NCBI GenBank assembly: GCA_900114885.1
Contig: FOUN01000001.1
Span: 186,001-250,000 of the forward strand
Reading direction: 5' to 3'
DNA length: 64,000 bases
Origin: Psychrobacillus psychrodurans
GTDB taxonomy: Bacteria; Bacillota; Bacilli; Bacillales_A; Planococcaceae
The notes beneath the pieces were generated by a model. That model was not told the origin of the DNA. It searched no databases and saw nothing but the letters and a program-made list of their open reading frames with translations. Below, piece after piece: positions 26,009 through 36,467 of this stretch. Within the stretch, counting starts at the first letter, position 1, and every line of letters starts with the position of its first letter. The position numbers were made by a program, and so were the translations under genes.

Positions 26009-27125
26009 TAATTATGACCTCGCTTTCTAATGTATTTAATACTTGTTTTAAATCTGCGATTAAATCTTCTACTTCTTCAATCCCAACCGAAAAACGAAGG
26101 AGACTATTATCAACTCCTCGTGCATTCCGTTCCTCTTCAGGTATATCGGCATGTGTTTGTGTAGCAGGATACGTGATAAAGCTCTCTACACCACCAAGAC
26201 TTTCAGCAAATACAATCAGTCTCAAATTCTTTAGGAAAGGAGCCACCCATTCGCTTTTTTGTAAACGGAAGGATAACATTCCGCCAACTCCTGGATATAA
26301 CACATCCTTAACAGCAGATTCCTGCTTTAAAAATTCAGTAATTCTTTTTGCATTTAAATCATGCTGCTTCATACGTAGATGAAGTGTTTTTAATCCTCTT
26401 ATTAACAACCAAGAATCGAAAGGAGAAAGGACAGCGCCTGCAGCATTATGGTTGACTTGCAGTTGTTCACTTAGATCAGTACCTTTTGTTACCACCAATC
26501 CTGCAAGAACATCGTTATGTCCCCCAATATATTTTGTGCCACTATGGATGACAATATGGGCACCCAATTCAATAGGTCGCTGTAAATAAGGGGTTAAGAA
26601 TGTATTGTCTACGATTAACAATAGATTATGCTCTTCTGCTATATCCGCAAATAGCTGTATGTCGATTTCCTGCATTAAAGGGTTAGTGGGTGTTTCGATA
26701 AATAAGGCTTTTGTATTTTCTGTTATTAATGCTTTTACTTCTTCAGCTGATTCAAATTTTGTATAAGTAGTACGGATATTATATGAATCTGCATACTGGT
26801 TGAATAATCGGTATGTACCACCATACAAATCATCAGGAGCAATTAACTCATCTCCTGACCGAAAAAGGGATAAAACCAATTGTATTGCAGCCATACCAGA
26901 ACTACAGGCAAAGCCAGCATCTCCACCTTCTAATTTTGCAATTCCTTCCTCTAAAATAGCTCGTGTCGGGTTCTTAGTTCGTGTGTAGTCGTATCCTGTA
27001 GACTGCCCAATCCCATTGTGTTTGTAAGCTGTGGAGAGATAAATAGGGGGATTTACCGCCCCGGTTTTTTCATCACTATGATTTCCCAATTGAACTAACT
27101 GTGTATCAATACTGTTTTTTGTCAT
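26001..27125 (-). CDS. metI: Cystathionine gamma-synthase / O-acetylhomoserine (thiol)-lyase
   Basis: This 374-residue PLP enzyme joins an acyl-homoserine with cysteine or sulfide, the step before MetC. It has YDYTRTKNPTRAILEEG, SSGMAAIQLVL, DNTFLTPYLQRPIELGAHI, Lys in HSGTKYIGGHNDVLAG and the C-terminal SLGGVESFITYPATQTHAD. It is the first gene after the SAM riboswitch, so transcription should be high only when S-adenosylmethionine is scarce. The Shine-Dalgarno is aaaggatgaatactt. Confidence 0.91.
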   Translation of the reverse strand: MTKNSIDTQLVQLGNHSDEKTGAVNPPIYLSTAYKHNGIGQSTGYDYTRTKNPTRAILEEGIAKLEGGDAGFACSSGMAAIQLVLSLFRSGDELIAPDDLYGGTYRLFNQYADSYNIRTTYTKFESAEEVKALITENTKALFIETPTNPLMQEIDIQLFADIAEEHNLLLIVDNTFLTPYLQRPIELGAHIVIHSGTKYIGGHNDVLAGLVVTKGTDLSEQLQVNHNAAGAVLSPFDSWLLIRGLKTLHLRMKQHDLNAKRITEFLKQESAVKDVLYPGVGGMLSFRLQKSEWVAPFLKNLRLIVFAESLGGVESFITYPATQTHADIPEEERNARGVDNSLLRFSVGIEEVEDLIADLKQVLNTLESEVIINE

Positions 27126-27151
27126 AAGTATTCATCCTTTACAATTAAAAT

Positions 27152-27314
27152 AAAAAAGAGGATTCTCTAATAAGAAGAGAACCCTCAAGTAAATATCGAA
27201 GTTTGTCTTCTTATCTTCAAGACGTCATACGTCTATTGGAATTAGCACCATACCTAAGCGTGGCTGGTTGCTGAGACATCTAAGGGCCAATCCCTCCGTC
27301 TCTCTGGATAAGAA
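27152..27314 (-). promoter_or_regulatory. S-box (SAM-I) riboswitch with terminator
   Basis: On the minus strand, CTTATCCAGAGAGACGGAGG opens the aptamer at about 27312. TCAGCAACC, GGTGCTAATTCC and the closing GATAAGAA follow (near 27206). The terminator stem gaggGTTCTCT / AGAGAATcctc (27186-27158) is followed by six Ts. This is the standard S-box arrangement and controls metI-metC. Confidence 0.95.
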
Positions 27315-27398
27315 AAAAATATGAAATTATCAAAATTTTAAATTTAAATAATCTTAACACTTAGTGGCTATTAATACAATACGTTTTTTTGTTTCAAG

Positions 27399-27602
27399 TT
27401 ATGACATAAATGTCAGTATTAAAACAATTACTCCGAGTATTAAAGATATCCATCCTACAACTAACTTGTGAGAATAAGCTAAAGCTACGAGCCCTAATAG
27501 AACTGCACCTGCACCTAGCCAAAGGGGAGCATAAAAGAAACCAAGTACCCCTAAGACTATACCTAACAAACCAACCCATAATCCTGTAGAAGAATCCAAC
27601 AT
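27399..27602 (-). CDS. Small two- or three-helix membrane protein
   Basis: This 67-residue hydrophobic protein (MLDSSTGLWVGLLGIVLGV...) has helices at about 8-24, 27-43 and 48-65, with an SHK segment between the last two. I chose the ATG at 27602, five bases after ggagg; a GTG two codons earlier overlaps that site. No known function; similar small Gly/Leu-rich proteins are common in spore formers. It is transcribed away from the S-box unit's end. Confidence 0.7.
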   Translation of the reverse strand: MLDSSTGLWVGLLGIVLGVLGFFYAPLWLGAGAVLLGLVALAYSHKLVVGWISLILGVIVLILTFMS

Positions 27603-27820
27603 CCACACCTCCCATCCTATAATGTAGGAACTCCAAGAAGAAAAGTCCCTTTACATATTATATGAAGGGTATAGAGGAGGGGCATAAACAATCTGCAGAT
27701 TCATTGCAGAGATAGGCCATTATGCTGGTCTTTTATTAAATAAACAAAATATTAGAATGTAGCTTAAAATTTGTTATAATTACAAACAGACCCGTTGGTA
27801 TGTTAGGAGGAAAAATAGCT

Positions 27821-28381
27821 ATGGATACTAAATCACTCTTGATTGAAACTGCTACAATTCTTTTTCAGGAAAAAGGTTACAAAACTGTAGGACTCAATGA
27901 AATTTTAAAAGCTAGTAATGTTTCAAAGGGTGCTCTTTACCATCACTTTCCAGATGGCAAAGAAGAACTCTTGATAACTTGTTTACACGCTCTAAAAGAA
28001 GACATAACCACAGATATTGAAGCTATTTTTAGTAAGCATCTTACAACTAAGGACGCCATAATTTCAACGATTGATACTTTAATAAATAGCTTTGAAAAAA
28101 GAGGTACTATTACTGGCTATACATTTAGCAGTATTGTTAGTGAAATGGCAACAATGAGTGAACCAGTTCGCAAAGCGTGCAGTGAGTTATATGAAAATAT
28201 TGAACGCATCTACTGTGCTAAGCTATTATCCGATGGCTTTTCGGATGAAACAGCTGCCTCTGTATCGTTATTGTTGACTGCTTCGATTGAAGGGGCCATG
28301 ATGCTTTGTTTAACGAAACAATCTACGAATCCTTTAAAAACAATTGCAGAACTATTACCGAACTTGTTGGAGAAGCTATAA
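27821..28381 (+). CDS. TetR family regulator, LmrA/YxaF type
   Basis: This 186-residue repressor starts MDTKSLLIETATILFQEKGY. Its helix-turn-helix is VGLNEILKASNVSKGALYHHFPDGKEELL, where the HHFP-x-GKEELL ending is typical of the LmrA/YxaF subgroup. The C-terminal domain includes GYTFSSIVSEMA. I start at 27821 after taggaggaaaaatagct. It is followed 51 bases later by a DUF2798 membrane protein gene, a probable target. Confidence 0.87.
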   Translation: MDTKSLLIETATILFQEKGYKTVGLNEILKASNVSKGALYHHFPDGKEELLITCLHALKEDITTDIEAIFSKHLTTKDAIISTIDTLINSFEKRGTITGYTFSSIVSEMATMSEPVRKACSELYENIERIYCAKLLSDGFSDETAASVSLLLTASIEGAMMLCLTKQSTNPLKTIAELLPNLLEKL

Positions 28382-28432
28382 AAATGGAATTTAAAGCGAA
28401 GGTCTTTACTAAACTTTGAGAGGAAGAAAAAA

Positions 28433-28948
28433 ATGCATCAAGAAAACAGACTACCAAGAAATGCAAAGGAAGGCCTATTATTCGGCACAATTATCTCAAC
28501 ACTTACGGTTATATTCATGACCTCCTTAAATATCATTCTCTCTTTTGGAGAATTTAACGGAGAAGTTGCTTTAACCATCTTAAAAGCGCTACCGATTATT
28601 TGGGTTATTGTTATGATCATTGAACCAACTATTTTTGGGCGTATTGCAGAAGCTTTAGTTAAAAAATTCACTAAGCCTACGGATAGCTTCAACTCCAAAA
28701 TTTTATTCCGAATTCTTTTTACCGTATTAGGGATGTCTGCAGCTATGACACTTATTGGTGATATTGTAGGAAATGGCTTTAGAATGGAAATCTTCAGCAA
28801 CTGGTTAACGAATTGGCCGCGTAACTTCGCAATGGTACTTATTGCAGAAAGCTTAGTAATTCAACCTATTGCCCGTTTTGCAATGGTAAAATTACATGAA
28901 TCTCAGGATTGCAAAGCTCAAGCAGAAGCTGTTGTAAGTACAAAATAA
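28433..28948 (+). CDS. DUF2798 family membrane protein
   Basis: This 171-residue membrane protein has four helices (about 18-40, 48-66, 90-110 and 130-150). It shows two copies of a DUF2798-like unit with N-W-x-x-x-x-R-N-F (WLTNWPRNFAMVLIAESLVIQP) and IEPTIFGRIAE. The function of the family is unknown. It lies in the same direction as, and close to, a TetR gene, which suggests regulated expression. Site: gaggaagaaaaaa. Confidence 0.8.
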   Translation: MHQENRLPRNAKEGLLFGTIISTLTVIFMTSLNIILSFGEFNGEVALTILKALPIIWVIVMIIEPTIFGRIAEALVKKFTKPTDSFNSKILFRILFTVLGMSAAMTLIGDIVGNGFRMEIFSNWLTNWPRNFAMVLIAESLVIQPIARFAMVKLHESQDCKAQAEAVVSTK

Positions 28949-28955
28949 CTAACAA

Positions 28956-28988
28956 AAACGCTCAGACAATTTTGTCTAAGCGTTTTTT
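28956..28988 (+). terminator. Intrinsic terminator after the DUF2798 gene
   Basis: Stem aacgctcagaca / tgtctaagcgtt followed by a T-run. Confidence 0.8.
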
Positions 28989-29036
28989 CTTTTCACTATA
29001 ACTAAAACATCAGCAGACATTGTTCAATGTCTGTTT

Positions 29037-29843
29037 CTATTTTCCACCCAGTAGGTCAAATAATCCTCCTGCTATACTGCCTTCACCTTTTGAACCACCA
29101 CCTGGTGTTTGAGGGGCAGCAGCAAATACTTTACTAGCTAATCTGCTAAATGGAAGTGATTGGATCCATACGGTACCAGGACCACGAAGGGTAGCGAAGA
29201 ATAATCCTTCTCCACCAAATAAGGCTGTTTTAACTCCCTTGACCATTTCGATATTGTAATCTACATCCGCAGTCATTGCTACGAGACATCCAGTATCTAC
29301 TCGTAAAACCTCTCCTTGCTGTAGTGATTTTCTATGAATAGTTCCCCCTGCATGCACGAAAGCTAGGCCATCACCCTCAAGTTTTTGCATAATGAAACCT
29401 TCACCACCAAAGAAACCTGCACCTAGCTTACGTTGAAATTCAATGCCAATCGTAACCCCTTTAGCTGCTGCTAGAAATGCATCCTTTTGACAAATAATTT
29501 TTCCGCGGTATTGGCTTAAGTCCATAGGAATAATCTTTCCAGGGTAAGGTGATGCGAAGTAGACATGTTTTTTGCCACTACCAGTATTGGTGAATGTTGT
29601 CATGAATAAACTCTCTCCAGTAAGCATACGTTTACCTGCACCCATTAATTTACCCATAAGTCCGCCACTGCTACCACCCGATCCTGATGAGCCATCGCCG
29701 AAAATAGTTTCCATTGAAATACCGTCTTCCATCATCATTAAGCTGCCTGCTTCTGCAACAACAGTTTCTTTTGGATCCAATTCAATTTCTACAAATTGCA
29801 TATCGTCTCCATATAGTTTGTAGTCTATTTCATGGTTATTCAT
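29037..29843 (-). CDS. TIGR00266/AIM24 family protein
   Basis: This 268-residue soluble beta-rich protein of the AIM24 family has [21 protein letters not shown] at the N-terminus and a Gly/Ser-rich insert (about residues 48-65: [16 protein letters not shown]). [16 protein letters not shown] and the C-terminal [13 protein letters not shown] follow. A Gly-rich tail closes it. The function in bacteria is undefined; similar proteins are abundant and may associate with membranes. Monocistronic. Start has a gggaggagcaag site. Confidence 0.85.
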   Translation of the reverse strand: MNNHEIDYKLYGDDMQFVEIELDPKETVVAEAGSLMMMEDGISMETIFGDGSSGSGGSSGGLMGKLMGAGKRMLTGESLFMTTFTNTGSGKKHVYFASPYPGKIIPMDLSQYRGKIICQKDAFLAAAKGVTIGIEFQRKLGAGFFGGEGFIMQKLEGDGLAFVHAGGTIHRKSLQQGEVLRVDTGCLVAMTADVDYNIEMVKGVKTALFGGEGLFFATLRGPGTVWIQSLPFSRLASKVFAAAPQTPGGGSKGEGSIAGGLFDLLGGK

Positions 29844-29961
29844 AATCTTGCTCCTCCCAAATTGTTATTACCCAATTATACGATATGAAAGGTAAAAAGT
29901 TTCATTCTAAAAATTCAAAATTATTAAAGGTATTTACAAATAATTATCGAATGTATTATTA

Positions 29962-29977
29962 ATGGAAACGTTTACAT
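29962..29977 (+). promoter_or_regulatory. CcpA cre site of the lysine-degradation operon
   Basis: ATGGAAACGTTTACAT matches the cre consensus WTGNNARCGNWWWCAW at every position. It lies 25 bases before the aldehyde dehydrogenase start, in or just after the promoter region (tatttacaaat...tattatta), where CcpA would repress. Confidence 0.8.
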
Positions 29978-30001
29978 TTTAAAGTGAAAAGAGGGAATAG
30001 A

Positions 30002-31492
30002 ATGAAGTTAACAAATTTTATTGATGGGAAATGGCAGGATGTTGGTAGAACGGAGTATACCCCAGTGTTTAATCCTGCGAATGGGGAACAACTTGCAGAG
30101 GTTAAGCTATCTACAATGGAAGATGTGAATATTGCAGTGGAAGCCGCAGTGAAAGCTCAAAAAAAATGGGCACTCGTTCCTGCGCCGAAACGTGCAGATT
30201 ATTTATATGAGATTGGTAGAATAATGAAAGAAAAGAAAGAACATCTAGCTCAAGTATTAACAAAAGAAATGGGAAAAGTGATTGAAGAGGGACGTGGAGA
30301 AGTACAAGAAGGTATTGATATGGCATTATATATGGCTGGAGAAGGTCGTCGTTTGTTTGGTGAGACTACTCCATCTGAACTTGCAGACAAGTTTGCGATG
30401 AGTGTCCGAGCACCTATTGGGGTAGTGGGACTCATTACTCCTTGGAACTTTCCGGTTGCCATTGCTACTTGGAAATCATTCCCTGCTATTGTTGCTGGAA
30501 ATGCATTCATTTGGAAACCGGCAACGGAAACTCCTATGATGGCATATGAAATGGCTAAAATCTTTGAGGAAGCTGGTTTACCACCTGGAGTTGCTAATGT
30601 TGTTTTTGGATCAGGTTCTCAAGTAGGTACTGCAATGATTGAGCATCCGGAAGTGAAAGTTATTTCATTTACTGGTTCTACAGAAACGGGGAGTAAAGTC
30701 GCTGAGCTCGGTGGTCGTCACCTAAAAAAAGTTTCCCTCGAAATGGGTGGGAAAAATGCAGTAATCGTCATGGAGGATGCAGATCTTTCATTAGCAGTGG
30801 AAGGTATTTTATGGAGTGCCTTTGGAACTGCAGGACAAAGATGTACGGCATGTAGCAGAGTTATTGTGCATAAAGATGTAAGAGAAGACTTAGAGAAAAT
30901 GCTTCTTGAACAAATGGAAAAACTAACGATTGGCGATGGATTAGATGAAACGGTCAAAATCGGCCCAGTTATTAATAAAAATGCTCTGGAGAAAATCCAT
31001 TCCTATACAAAAATAGGACAAGAGGAAGGGGCGACTCTCTTAACGGGAGGAACAATTTTAAATGAGGCAGAGCTAGCAAAGGGGAATTATTATGCTCCTA
31101 CTCTTTTTACTAACGTGACACCGAATATGCGAATAGCGCAGGAGGAAATATTTGGTCCAGTAGTTTCTTTGATAGAAGTGAATTCACTAGAGGAAGCAAT
31201 TAAAGTAAATAATGGAGTGAAGTTTGGACTATCCAGCTCCATCTATTCAAGAGATATCAATAAAGTATTCCATGCACAGCGTGATTTGGATACTGGGATA
31301 GTTTACGTTAACGCAGGAACAACTGGAGCAGAAATCCACTTGCCTTTTGGAGGAACAAAAGGGACTGGGAATGGCCATCGGGACTCAGGGGTAGCAGCAT
31401 TAGATGTGTATACAGAATGGAAGAGCATATATATAGATTACAGTGGGAAATTACAGCGTGCACAAATAGACACTCAAGTAATAGGGGGATGA
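30002..31492 (+). CDS. Aldehyde dehydrogenase, probable alpha-aminoadipate semialdehyde dehydrogenase
   Basis: This 496-residue NAD(P)-dependent enzyme has [28 protein letters not shown], catalytic Glu in [11 protein letters not shown], catalytic Cys in [12 protein letters not shown] and [11 protein letters not shown]. The next gene encodes a lysine 6-dehydrogenase-like protein, whose product allysine/piperideine-6-carboxylate would be oxidised here to 2-aminoadipate. Without that context it is a generic class. I start at 30002 (aaagagggaataga). It heads a three-gene unit with four or fewer bases between genes, under a cre site. Confidence 0.88.
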   Translation: MKLTNFIDGKWQDVGRTEYTPVFNPANGEQLAEVKLSTMEDVNIAVEAAVKAQKKWALVPAPKRADYLYEIGRIMKEKKEHLAQVLTKEMGKVIEEGRGEVQEGIDMALYMAGEGRRLFGETTPSELADKFAMSVRAPIGVVGLITPWNFPVAIATWKSFPAIVAGNAFIWKPATETPMMAYEMAKIFEEAGLPPGVANVVFGSGSQVGTAMIEHPEVKVISFTGSTETGSKVAELGGRHLKKVSLEMGGKNAVIVMEDADLSLAVEGILWSAFGTAGQRCTACSRVIVHKDVREDLEKMLLEQMEKLTIGDGLDETVKIGPVINKNALEKIHSYTKIGQEEGATLLTGGTILNEAELAKGNYYAPTLFTNVTPNMRIAQEEIFGPVVSLIEVNSLEEAIKVNNGVKFGLSSSIYSRDINKVFHAQRDLDTGIVYVNAGTTGAEIHLPFGGTKGTGNGHRDSGVAALDVYTEWKSIYIDYSGKLQRAQIDTQVIGG

Positions 31493-31496
31493 TTAC

Positions 31497-32654
31497 ATGA
31501 TAGTTGCTGTATTAGGTGCAGGGTTAATGGGAAAGGAAGCAGCTCGTGATTTAGTATTAAGCCCGAATGTGGAAAAGGTTTTATTATGTGATTTAGATGT
31601 GGGACAGGCAAAAATGTTTAAGGAAAGATTGCAAAATTCCAAAATTGAAGTATTAAGACTTGATGCAAACGAGGACGATAGTATACGAAAAATAATGAAG
31701 GAAGCGGATGTAGTAATAAACGCATTATTTTATACGTTCAATGAAAAAATAGCTAAGCTTGCTGTAGAAGTAGGGGTACATTCTATCGATTTAGGTGGGC
31801 ATATTGGAGGGGCGACAGATAACGTCTTAATACTTCATGAAAAGGCAAAAGCAAAAGGAATTACGCTAATACCTGATTTAGGTGTTGCTCCAGGAATGAT
31901 CAATATTTTGGCTGGATATGGTGCTTCCAAACTCGATGAGGTAAATACTATTCGATTGTATGTAGGAGGAATTCCAGTTGAACCCGAGGGTATCTTTGGT
32001 TACAATATCGTCTTCTCATTGGAAGGAGTTTTCGATCATTATACAGATGCTTCACACGTTATAAGAGAAGGAAAACTTCAGGAAGTTCCATCTCTTACAG
32101 AAGTAGAACCGATTACCTTTGAGGACTATGGTGAACTAGAGGCATTCCATACAGCTGGTGGCACTTCAACTTTAGCAAAATCATTTCCGAATGTAGATAC
32201 GCTTGAATATAAGACAATTCGATACAAGGGGCATGCAGACAAATTCAAACTGCTAGTAGATTTAGGGTTAACGAACAAAAAAACAGTCGTCAATGTAAAC
32301 GGCAATATGGTAAGAGCACGAGATGTATTGAAGGAAGTCTTAACCCCACAGTTATTACTTGGGGATAAAGAGGATGCAGTATTGCTGCGAGTAATTGTTG
32401 AAGGTTTAAAAGATGGAACCCTTACCAACTTCACGTACGAAATGGCGACTAAAAAAGATTCCCTTTCAGGTGAAACCGCAATGGCTCGAGCAACAGCCAA
32501 TACTATTTCAGTTGTTGCACAAATGATTGGAAATGGAGTTGTTAAAAATCGAGGAGTATATCCTCCTGAGCTAATCGTTCCTGGAGAATTATATATCCGA
32601 GAAATGGCAGCAAGAGGCGTAGAAATAAGAGAATCCATTACTAGAGGTGAGTAA
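31497..32654 (+). CDS. L-lysine 6-dehydrogenase / saccharopine dehydrogenase family
   Basis: This 385-residue Rossmann protein begins [19 protein letters not shown] and continues [26 protein letters not shown] and [25 protein letters not shown] are typical of the short Geobacillus-type lysine 6-dehydrogenase, which deaminates lysine at the epsilon carbon with NAD. Saccharopine dehydrogenase-like activity is the alternative. Its place between an aldehyde dehydrogenase and an acyl-CoA dehydrogenase supports lysine catabolism through aminoadipate and glutaryl-CoA. Start: ATG 5 bases past the stop of the ALDH gene, with gggggatgatt. Confidence 0.85.
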   Translation: MIVAVLGAGLMGKEAARDLVLSPNVEKVLLCDLDVGQAKMFKERLQNSKIEVLRLDANEDDSIRKIMKEADVVINALFYTFNEKIAKLAVEVGVHSIDLGGHIGGATDNVLILHEKAKAKGITLIPDLGVAPGMINILAGYGASKLDEVNTIRLYVGGIPVEPEGIFGYNIVFSLEGVFDHYTDASHVIREGKLQEVPSLTEVEPITFEDYGELEAFHTAGGTSTLAKSFPNVDTLEYKTIRYKGHADKFKLLVDLGLTNKKTVVNVNGNMVRARDVLKEVLTPQLLLGDKEDAVLLRVIVEGLKDGTLTNFTYEMATKKDSLSGETAMARATANTISVVAQMIGNGVVKNRGVYPPELIVPGELYIREMAARGVEIRESITRGE

Positions 32655-32656
32655 AT

Positions 32657-33850
32657 ATGAACTTTGACTTCTCAGAAGAACAAGTGCTGTTGCGCAAAAC
32701 TGTTCGTCAATTTGTAGATAATGAAATAATTCCCCATATTGCAAAATGGGAAACAGATGGCGCATTTGATCCTGCCATATGGAAAAGACTTGCAGATCTT
32801 GGTTTGATGGGTGTATGTATACCCGAAAAGTATGGTGGAAGTGGAATGGATTATAATTCACTTGCTATAGTTTGTGAGGAATTGGAGCGCGGTGATACGG
32901 CTTTTCGGACAGCTGTTTCGGTTCATACTGGTTTAAACTCCATGACTTTAATGCAGTGGGGATCAGAAGAACAGAAGCAAAAATATTTAATACCACAGGC
33001 TACTGGTGAAAAGATTGGAGCATTTGGCTTAACAGAACCAGGTGCTGGTTCGGATGTAGCTTCAATGTCTACAGTAGCAGTGCAAGATGGAGACGATTAT
33101 ATTTTAAATGGTCAGAAAACATGGATCTCACTATGCGATGTGGCCGATCATTTCATCGTATTTGCTTATACGGATAAATCCAAGAAGCACCATGGAATCA
33201 GTGCATTTATAGTGGAACGAACGCTAGATGGCTTTTCATCTAAAGCTATTAAAGGTAAATATGGCATCAAGTCAGGAAATACAGGAGAAATATTTTTTGA
33301 TAATATGCGTGTGCCAAAGGGGAATCTTCTCGGAAAAGAAGGAGAAGGGTTCAAAATTGCCATGTCTGCCTTGGATAATGGTCGATTCACTGTAGCAGCA
33401 GGAGCAGTTGGGTTATCGCTAGCCTGCCTGGAAGCAAGCGTAAAATATAGCAGAGAGCGTCAAACATTTGGTAAAGAGATTGGCCGCCATCAGCTTGTTC
33501 AACAAATGATTGCCAAAATGGAAGCAGGACTCCAAATGAGCCGTCTCCTTGTATATCGTGTAGGCGAACTAAAAAACAAAGGTGTCCGAAATACAAGAGA
33601 AACATCGCTAGCAAAATGGCAAGCATGTGATTTTGCCAATAAAGCTGCAGATGATGCGGTACAAGTTTATGGTGCCTATGGATATTCAGATGAATACCCA
33701 GTAGCAAGATACTTGAGAAACTCAAAAGCCCCAGTTATATATGAAGGAACGCGAGAGATTCATACGATTATGCAAGCAGAATATGTTCTCGGTTACCGAG
33801 AAGATAAAGCACTCAGTAATATGCTGCCGACATGGCCATTTGATGAATAA
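32657..33850 (+). CDS. Acyl-CoA dehydrogenase, probably glutaryl-CoA dehydrogenase-like
   Basis: This 397-residue FAD enzyme has AFGLTEPGAGSDVASM, the TWISLCDVADHFIVFA loop, RQTFGKEIGRHQLVQQ and catalytic Glu in VIYEGTREIHTIMQ. The EGTxxIH form with His, rather than the IQ of short- and medium-chain enzymes, is also seen in glutaryl-CoA dehydrogenases. Those oxidise and decarboxylate glutaryl-CoA to crotonyl-CoA, a lysine breakdown step. The context fits. A butyryl-type or isovaleryl-type substrate cannot be excluded. The gene follows its neighbour by two bases. Confidence 0.85.
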   Translation: MNFDFSEEQVLLRKTVRQFVDNEIIPHIAKWETDGAFDPAIWKRLADLGLMGVCIPEKYGGSGMDYNSLAIVCEELERGDTAFRTAVSVHTGLNSMTLMQWGSEEQKQKYLIPQATGEKIGAFGLTEPGAGSDVASMSTVAVQDGDDYILNGQKTWISLCDVADHFIVFAYTDKSKKHHGISAFIVERTLDGFSSKAIKGKYGIKSGNTGEIFFDNMRVPKGNLLGKEGEGFKIAMSALDNGRFTVAAGAVGLSLACLEASVKYSRERQTFGKEIGRHQLVQQMIAKMEAGLQMSRLLVYRVGELKNKGVRNTRETSLAKWQACDFANKAADDAVQVYGAYGYSDEYPVARYLRNSKAPVIYEGTREIHTIMQAEYVLGYREDKALSNMLPTWPFDE

Positions 33851-33897
33851 TTATTAGATAATCGGATAAGTCGCTTTCAAGCGAAACAATCGTCAAC

Positions 33898-33948
33898 TAA
33901 AAACGCAAGAATGTTGTTTACCACTCGTGGATAACATTCTTGCGTTTT
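33898..33948 (+). terminator. Intrinsic terminator of the lysine-degradation operon
   Basis: Long stem aaaacgcaagaatgtt / aacattcttgcgtttt. The remaining bases to 34187 contain no gene that I can see. Confidence 0.85.
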
Positions 33949-34187
33949 GCTTTGCAAATGATTGAGCATGGCCGGGAACATCTAAATCCTTGATTAGCTC
34001 AAGTATGCTCCATACCTAATTAGGTGAAAATTAAAGTAGCTGTACATAGAGAGGTATATATTCGAATGTTATTAAGATGAAGATCTTTTTAGTTACCTAC
34101 TTTCAGAATTTTCTTTCTGCAGGTGTAACTAATTCATTTTTAAAATGTCTAATGAGTTAACAAAGAAAAAAGGAAGGGTGATCCATA

Positions 34188-36299
34188 TTGAAAAGGAAGA
34201 TTGTTTCAATAGCTGCTATAGGGTTGGTTGTAAGTTTAGCTAGTTTATTTTATTTCACCAAATTATCGGTGACAGCTCAATCATTTGTATTATCTGGCCA
34301 GGTTTTTAAAGCATCTTTTTCTTCCGCTCTTGGTAAAGATGCATTAAAAACTGGAGATGTGTATGTGGAAGACCAGCAAGGTAAGAAGGTGGATGCAAAA
34401 TATTCACTCACTTCAAATGGCAAGTCTCTAGAAATTGATGGCTTGGGTGAGGGCTCATATACTTTGCATGTGAAAGATAAACTTGGAATAACAAAAACTG
34501 ATTTTCCTTTTCGAATATATAAAGAGCTACCAACCGTTCAATCGCAAGAGGAGCTAAAAGCCCATTTTAAAATGGTAAGGAAGTTCCAAAATATCCCACG
34601 TGAAGAAATTGCAGTAATGGAGGATTCGGCAACCGAAGAATCTTCGGATGCGAAGAGTAGCAGTGATTATTCTTCAACGAACAATCAGGTTGAGGGAGTA
34701 GATGAAGCAGATATAGTAAAAACAAACGGTACTCATATATTCTCAATAACGGAAAATAACATTGCTATCGTCAATATAGAAGATCCAAAGAAAATGAAAG
34801 AGGAAACTAAAATTCGTTTAGAGAGCGATTATTATCCAATGAAGCTATTCCTAACCGATGAAACGCTAATTGTTTTGGCTCAAAAGAATTCTATTCAGGC
34901 ATTACCATATGAACAAAGTAACGAAGATATAGCACGTATGTCTATGCCAATGGATTCAATGACGACAGCGTTGTTTTATGATATTTCCAATCCATCCGCC
35001 CCGATATTACAAAGAGAGGTCGGTACGGAAGGGCATATGTCCGGAACTAGGCTAACCGATGGTACACTCTATTATGTAACAAATGTCTACCCAAATTTTT
35101 GGATAATGGAAGAACAAAAAAATACAGAGTTGCGTCCGTACACCTATGATTCTGAAAAAGGAGATACTGTGCAGCCTTTACCTTACAAGGATCTCTCCAT
35201 CTTACCGAATTCTAAAGAAGCGACTTACAGTATAATCACAGCATTAGACATCTCTAATCCTAAGAAAAATGAAGTAATAACAAAAGGATATCTGGGTGGA
35301 AGTGAGCAGTTGTATATGTCGAAGGATAATCTATTTTTAACAACAAGTATTTATGAAGATGATGCTACTAACAATAAAATGCTTTGGAATCCAGGCTCTA
35401 TGGATACGGAAGTATTCAAATTTACGCTAGATAAGACAACGATTCAATTTGTAGCCTCTAATCGGTTAAAGGGGCATATCCTAAACCAATTTTCCATGGA
35501 TGAGTACAATGGATACTTCCGCGCAGTAACAACTAAGGGTAATAATGGGGATGAAAAGGAAGTATCTGAAAATAACTTATTTATATTAAATGAAGGAATG
35601 AACTTGGTTGGCTCACTCACTGGCCTTGCAAAGGATGAAAGAATTTATTCTGCAAGATTCATGGGTGATAAAGCTTATATGGTTACTTTCAAAGAAACAG
35701 ACCCCCTATTCGTAATAGATGTTGCTACTCCTACTTCACCGAAAGTGTTAGGCGAATTAAAGATTCCAGGCTTTAGTAACTATTTGCATCCATTGGATGA
35801 AAACCATCTTATTGGATTCGGCTATGAAACAAGAATAGATACACAAAGTGGTGGAAAAGAGCCACTAATCGTGACAGAAGGTATGAAAATTTCCTTGTTT
35901 GATGTAAGTGACTTAGCAAATCCAAAAGAAAAAGATACAGAAGTGATAGGTGATCAGGGCACATATTCGCCAATACAATATGATCATCATGCGCTTTTTG
36001 AACATCAGAAGAATAACTTATATGGATTCCCTGTTTCTATCTACGAAAAACTTTCAGGACAGGAGTATTCTAATTTCAAACAGGATGGAGCATTAATCTA
36101 TGAAATAACACCAGAAAATGGCATTGAACGAAAGGGAGACTTACTTCGTCCAGAAGTTTCAGGTCAAATGTATGAGGATTGGGAAAGTTCAATCCAACGA
36201 ATTGTTTATGCAGGAGACACAATTTATACAATTGCGATGAAAGAAATTAAAAGCTATAATATGAATACTTATAAACAAACTGGATTAGTAAAGTACTGA
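34188..36299 (+). CDS. Secreted beta-propeller domain protein
   Basis: This 703-residue exported protein belongs to the C-terminal beta-propeller family (Beta_propel). An N-terminal membrane segment or signal peptide covers about residues 5-25 after KRK. An Ig-like domain follows (30-110: VKFxxxx-like AQSFVLSGQVFKASFSSAL). An acidic Ser-rich linker (about 145-165) comes next. The signature NNQVEGVDEADIVKTNGTHIFSI opens the propeller. Function in cell envelope unknown. Start is TTG after aggaagggtgatcca. Monocistronic with own terminator. Confidence 0.85.
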   Translation: MKRKIVSIAAIGLVVSLASLFYFTKLSVTAQSFVLSGQVFKASFSSALGKDALKTGDVYVEDQQGKKVDAKYSLTSNGKSLEIDGLGEGSYTLHVKDKLGITKTDFPFRIYKELPTVQSQEELKAHFKMVRKFQNIPREEIAVMEDSATEESSDAKSSSDYSSTNNQVEGVDEADIVKTNGTHIFSITENNIAIVNIEDPKKMKEETKIRLESDYYPMKLFLTDETLIVLAQKNSIQALPYEQSNEDIARMSMPMDSMTTALFYDISNPSAPILQREVGTEGHMSGTRLTDGTLYYVTNVYPNFWIMEEQKNTELRPYTYDSEKGDTVQPLPYKDLSILPNSKEATYSIITALDISNPKKNEVITKGYLGGSEQLYMSKDNLFLTTSIYEDDATNNKMLWNPGSMDTEVFKFTLDKTTIQFVASNRLKGHILNQFSMDEYNGYFRAVTTKGNNGDEKEVSENNLFILNEGMNLVGSLTGLAKDERIYSARFMGDKAYMVTFKETDPLFVIDVATPTSPKVLGELKIPGFSNYLHPLDENHLIGFGYETRIDTQSGGKEPLIVTEGMKISLFDVSDLANPKEKDTEVIGDQGTYSPIQYDHHALFEHQKNNLYGFPVSIYEKLSGQEYSNFKQDGALIYEITPENGIERKGDLLRPEVSGQMYEDWESSIQRIVYAGDTIYTIAMKEIKSYNMNTYKQTGLVKY

Positions 36300-36334
36300 A
36301 AGTGGCTACTATAGTCACTTTCTTTATTTTTTTA
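36298..36334 (+). terminator. Intrinsic terminator of the beta-propeller gene
   Basis: Stem gaaagtg / cactttc, with inner cta / tag, followed by a T-rich run. It overlaps the stop codon. Confidence 0.7.
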
Positions 36335-36467
36335 TTAAGTCAATTTCATAATCAGTTTAAAACCTACTTATGTAATTGACTCTGAAAGTGAAACTTACAT
36401 CAGTATTTGTTTTTTCACAGTTGGTTCTATAAGATTAGCTTAAATGGAAGAAAGAAGGTGTTTCTCA

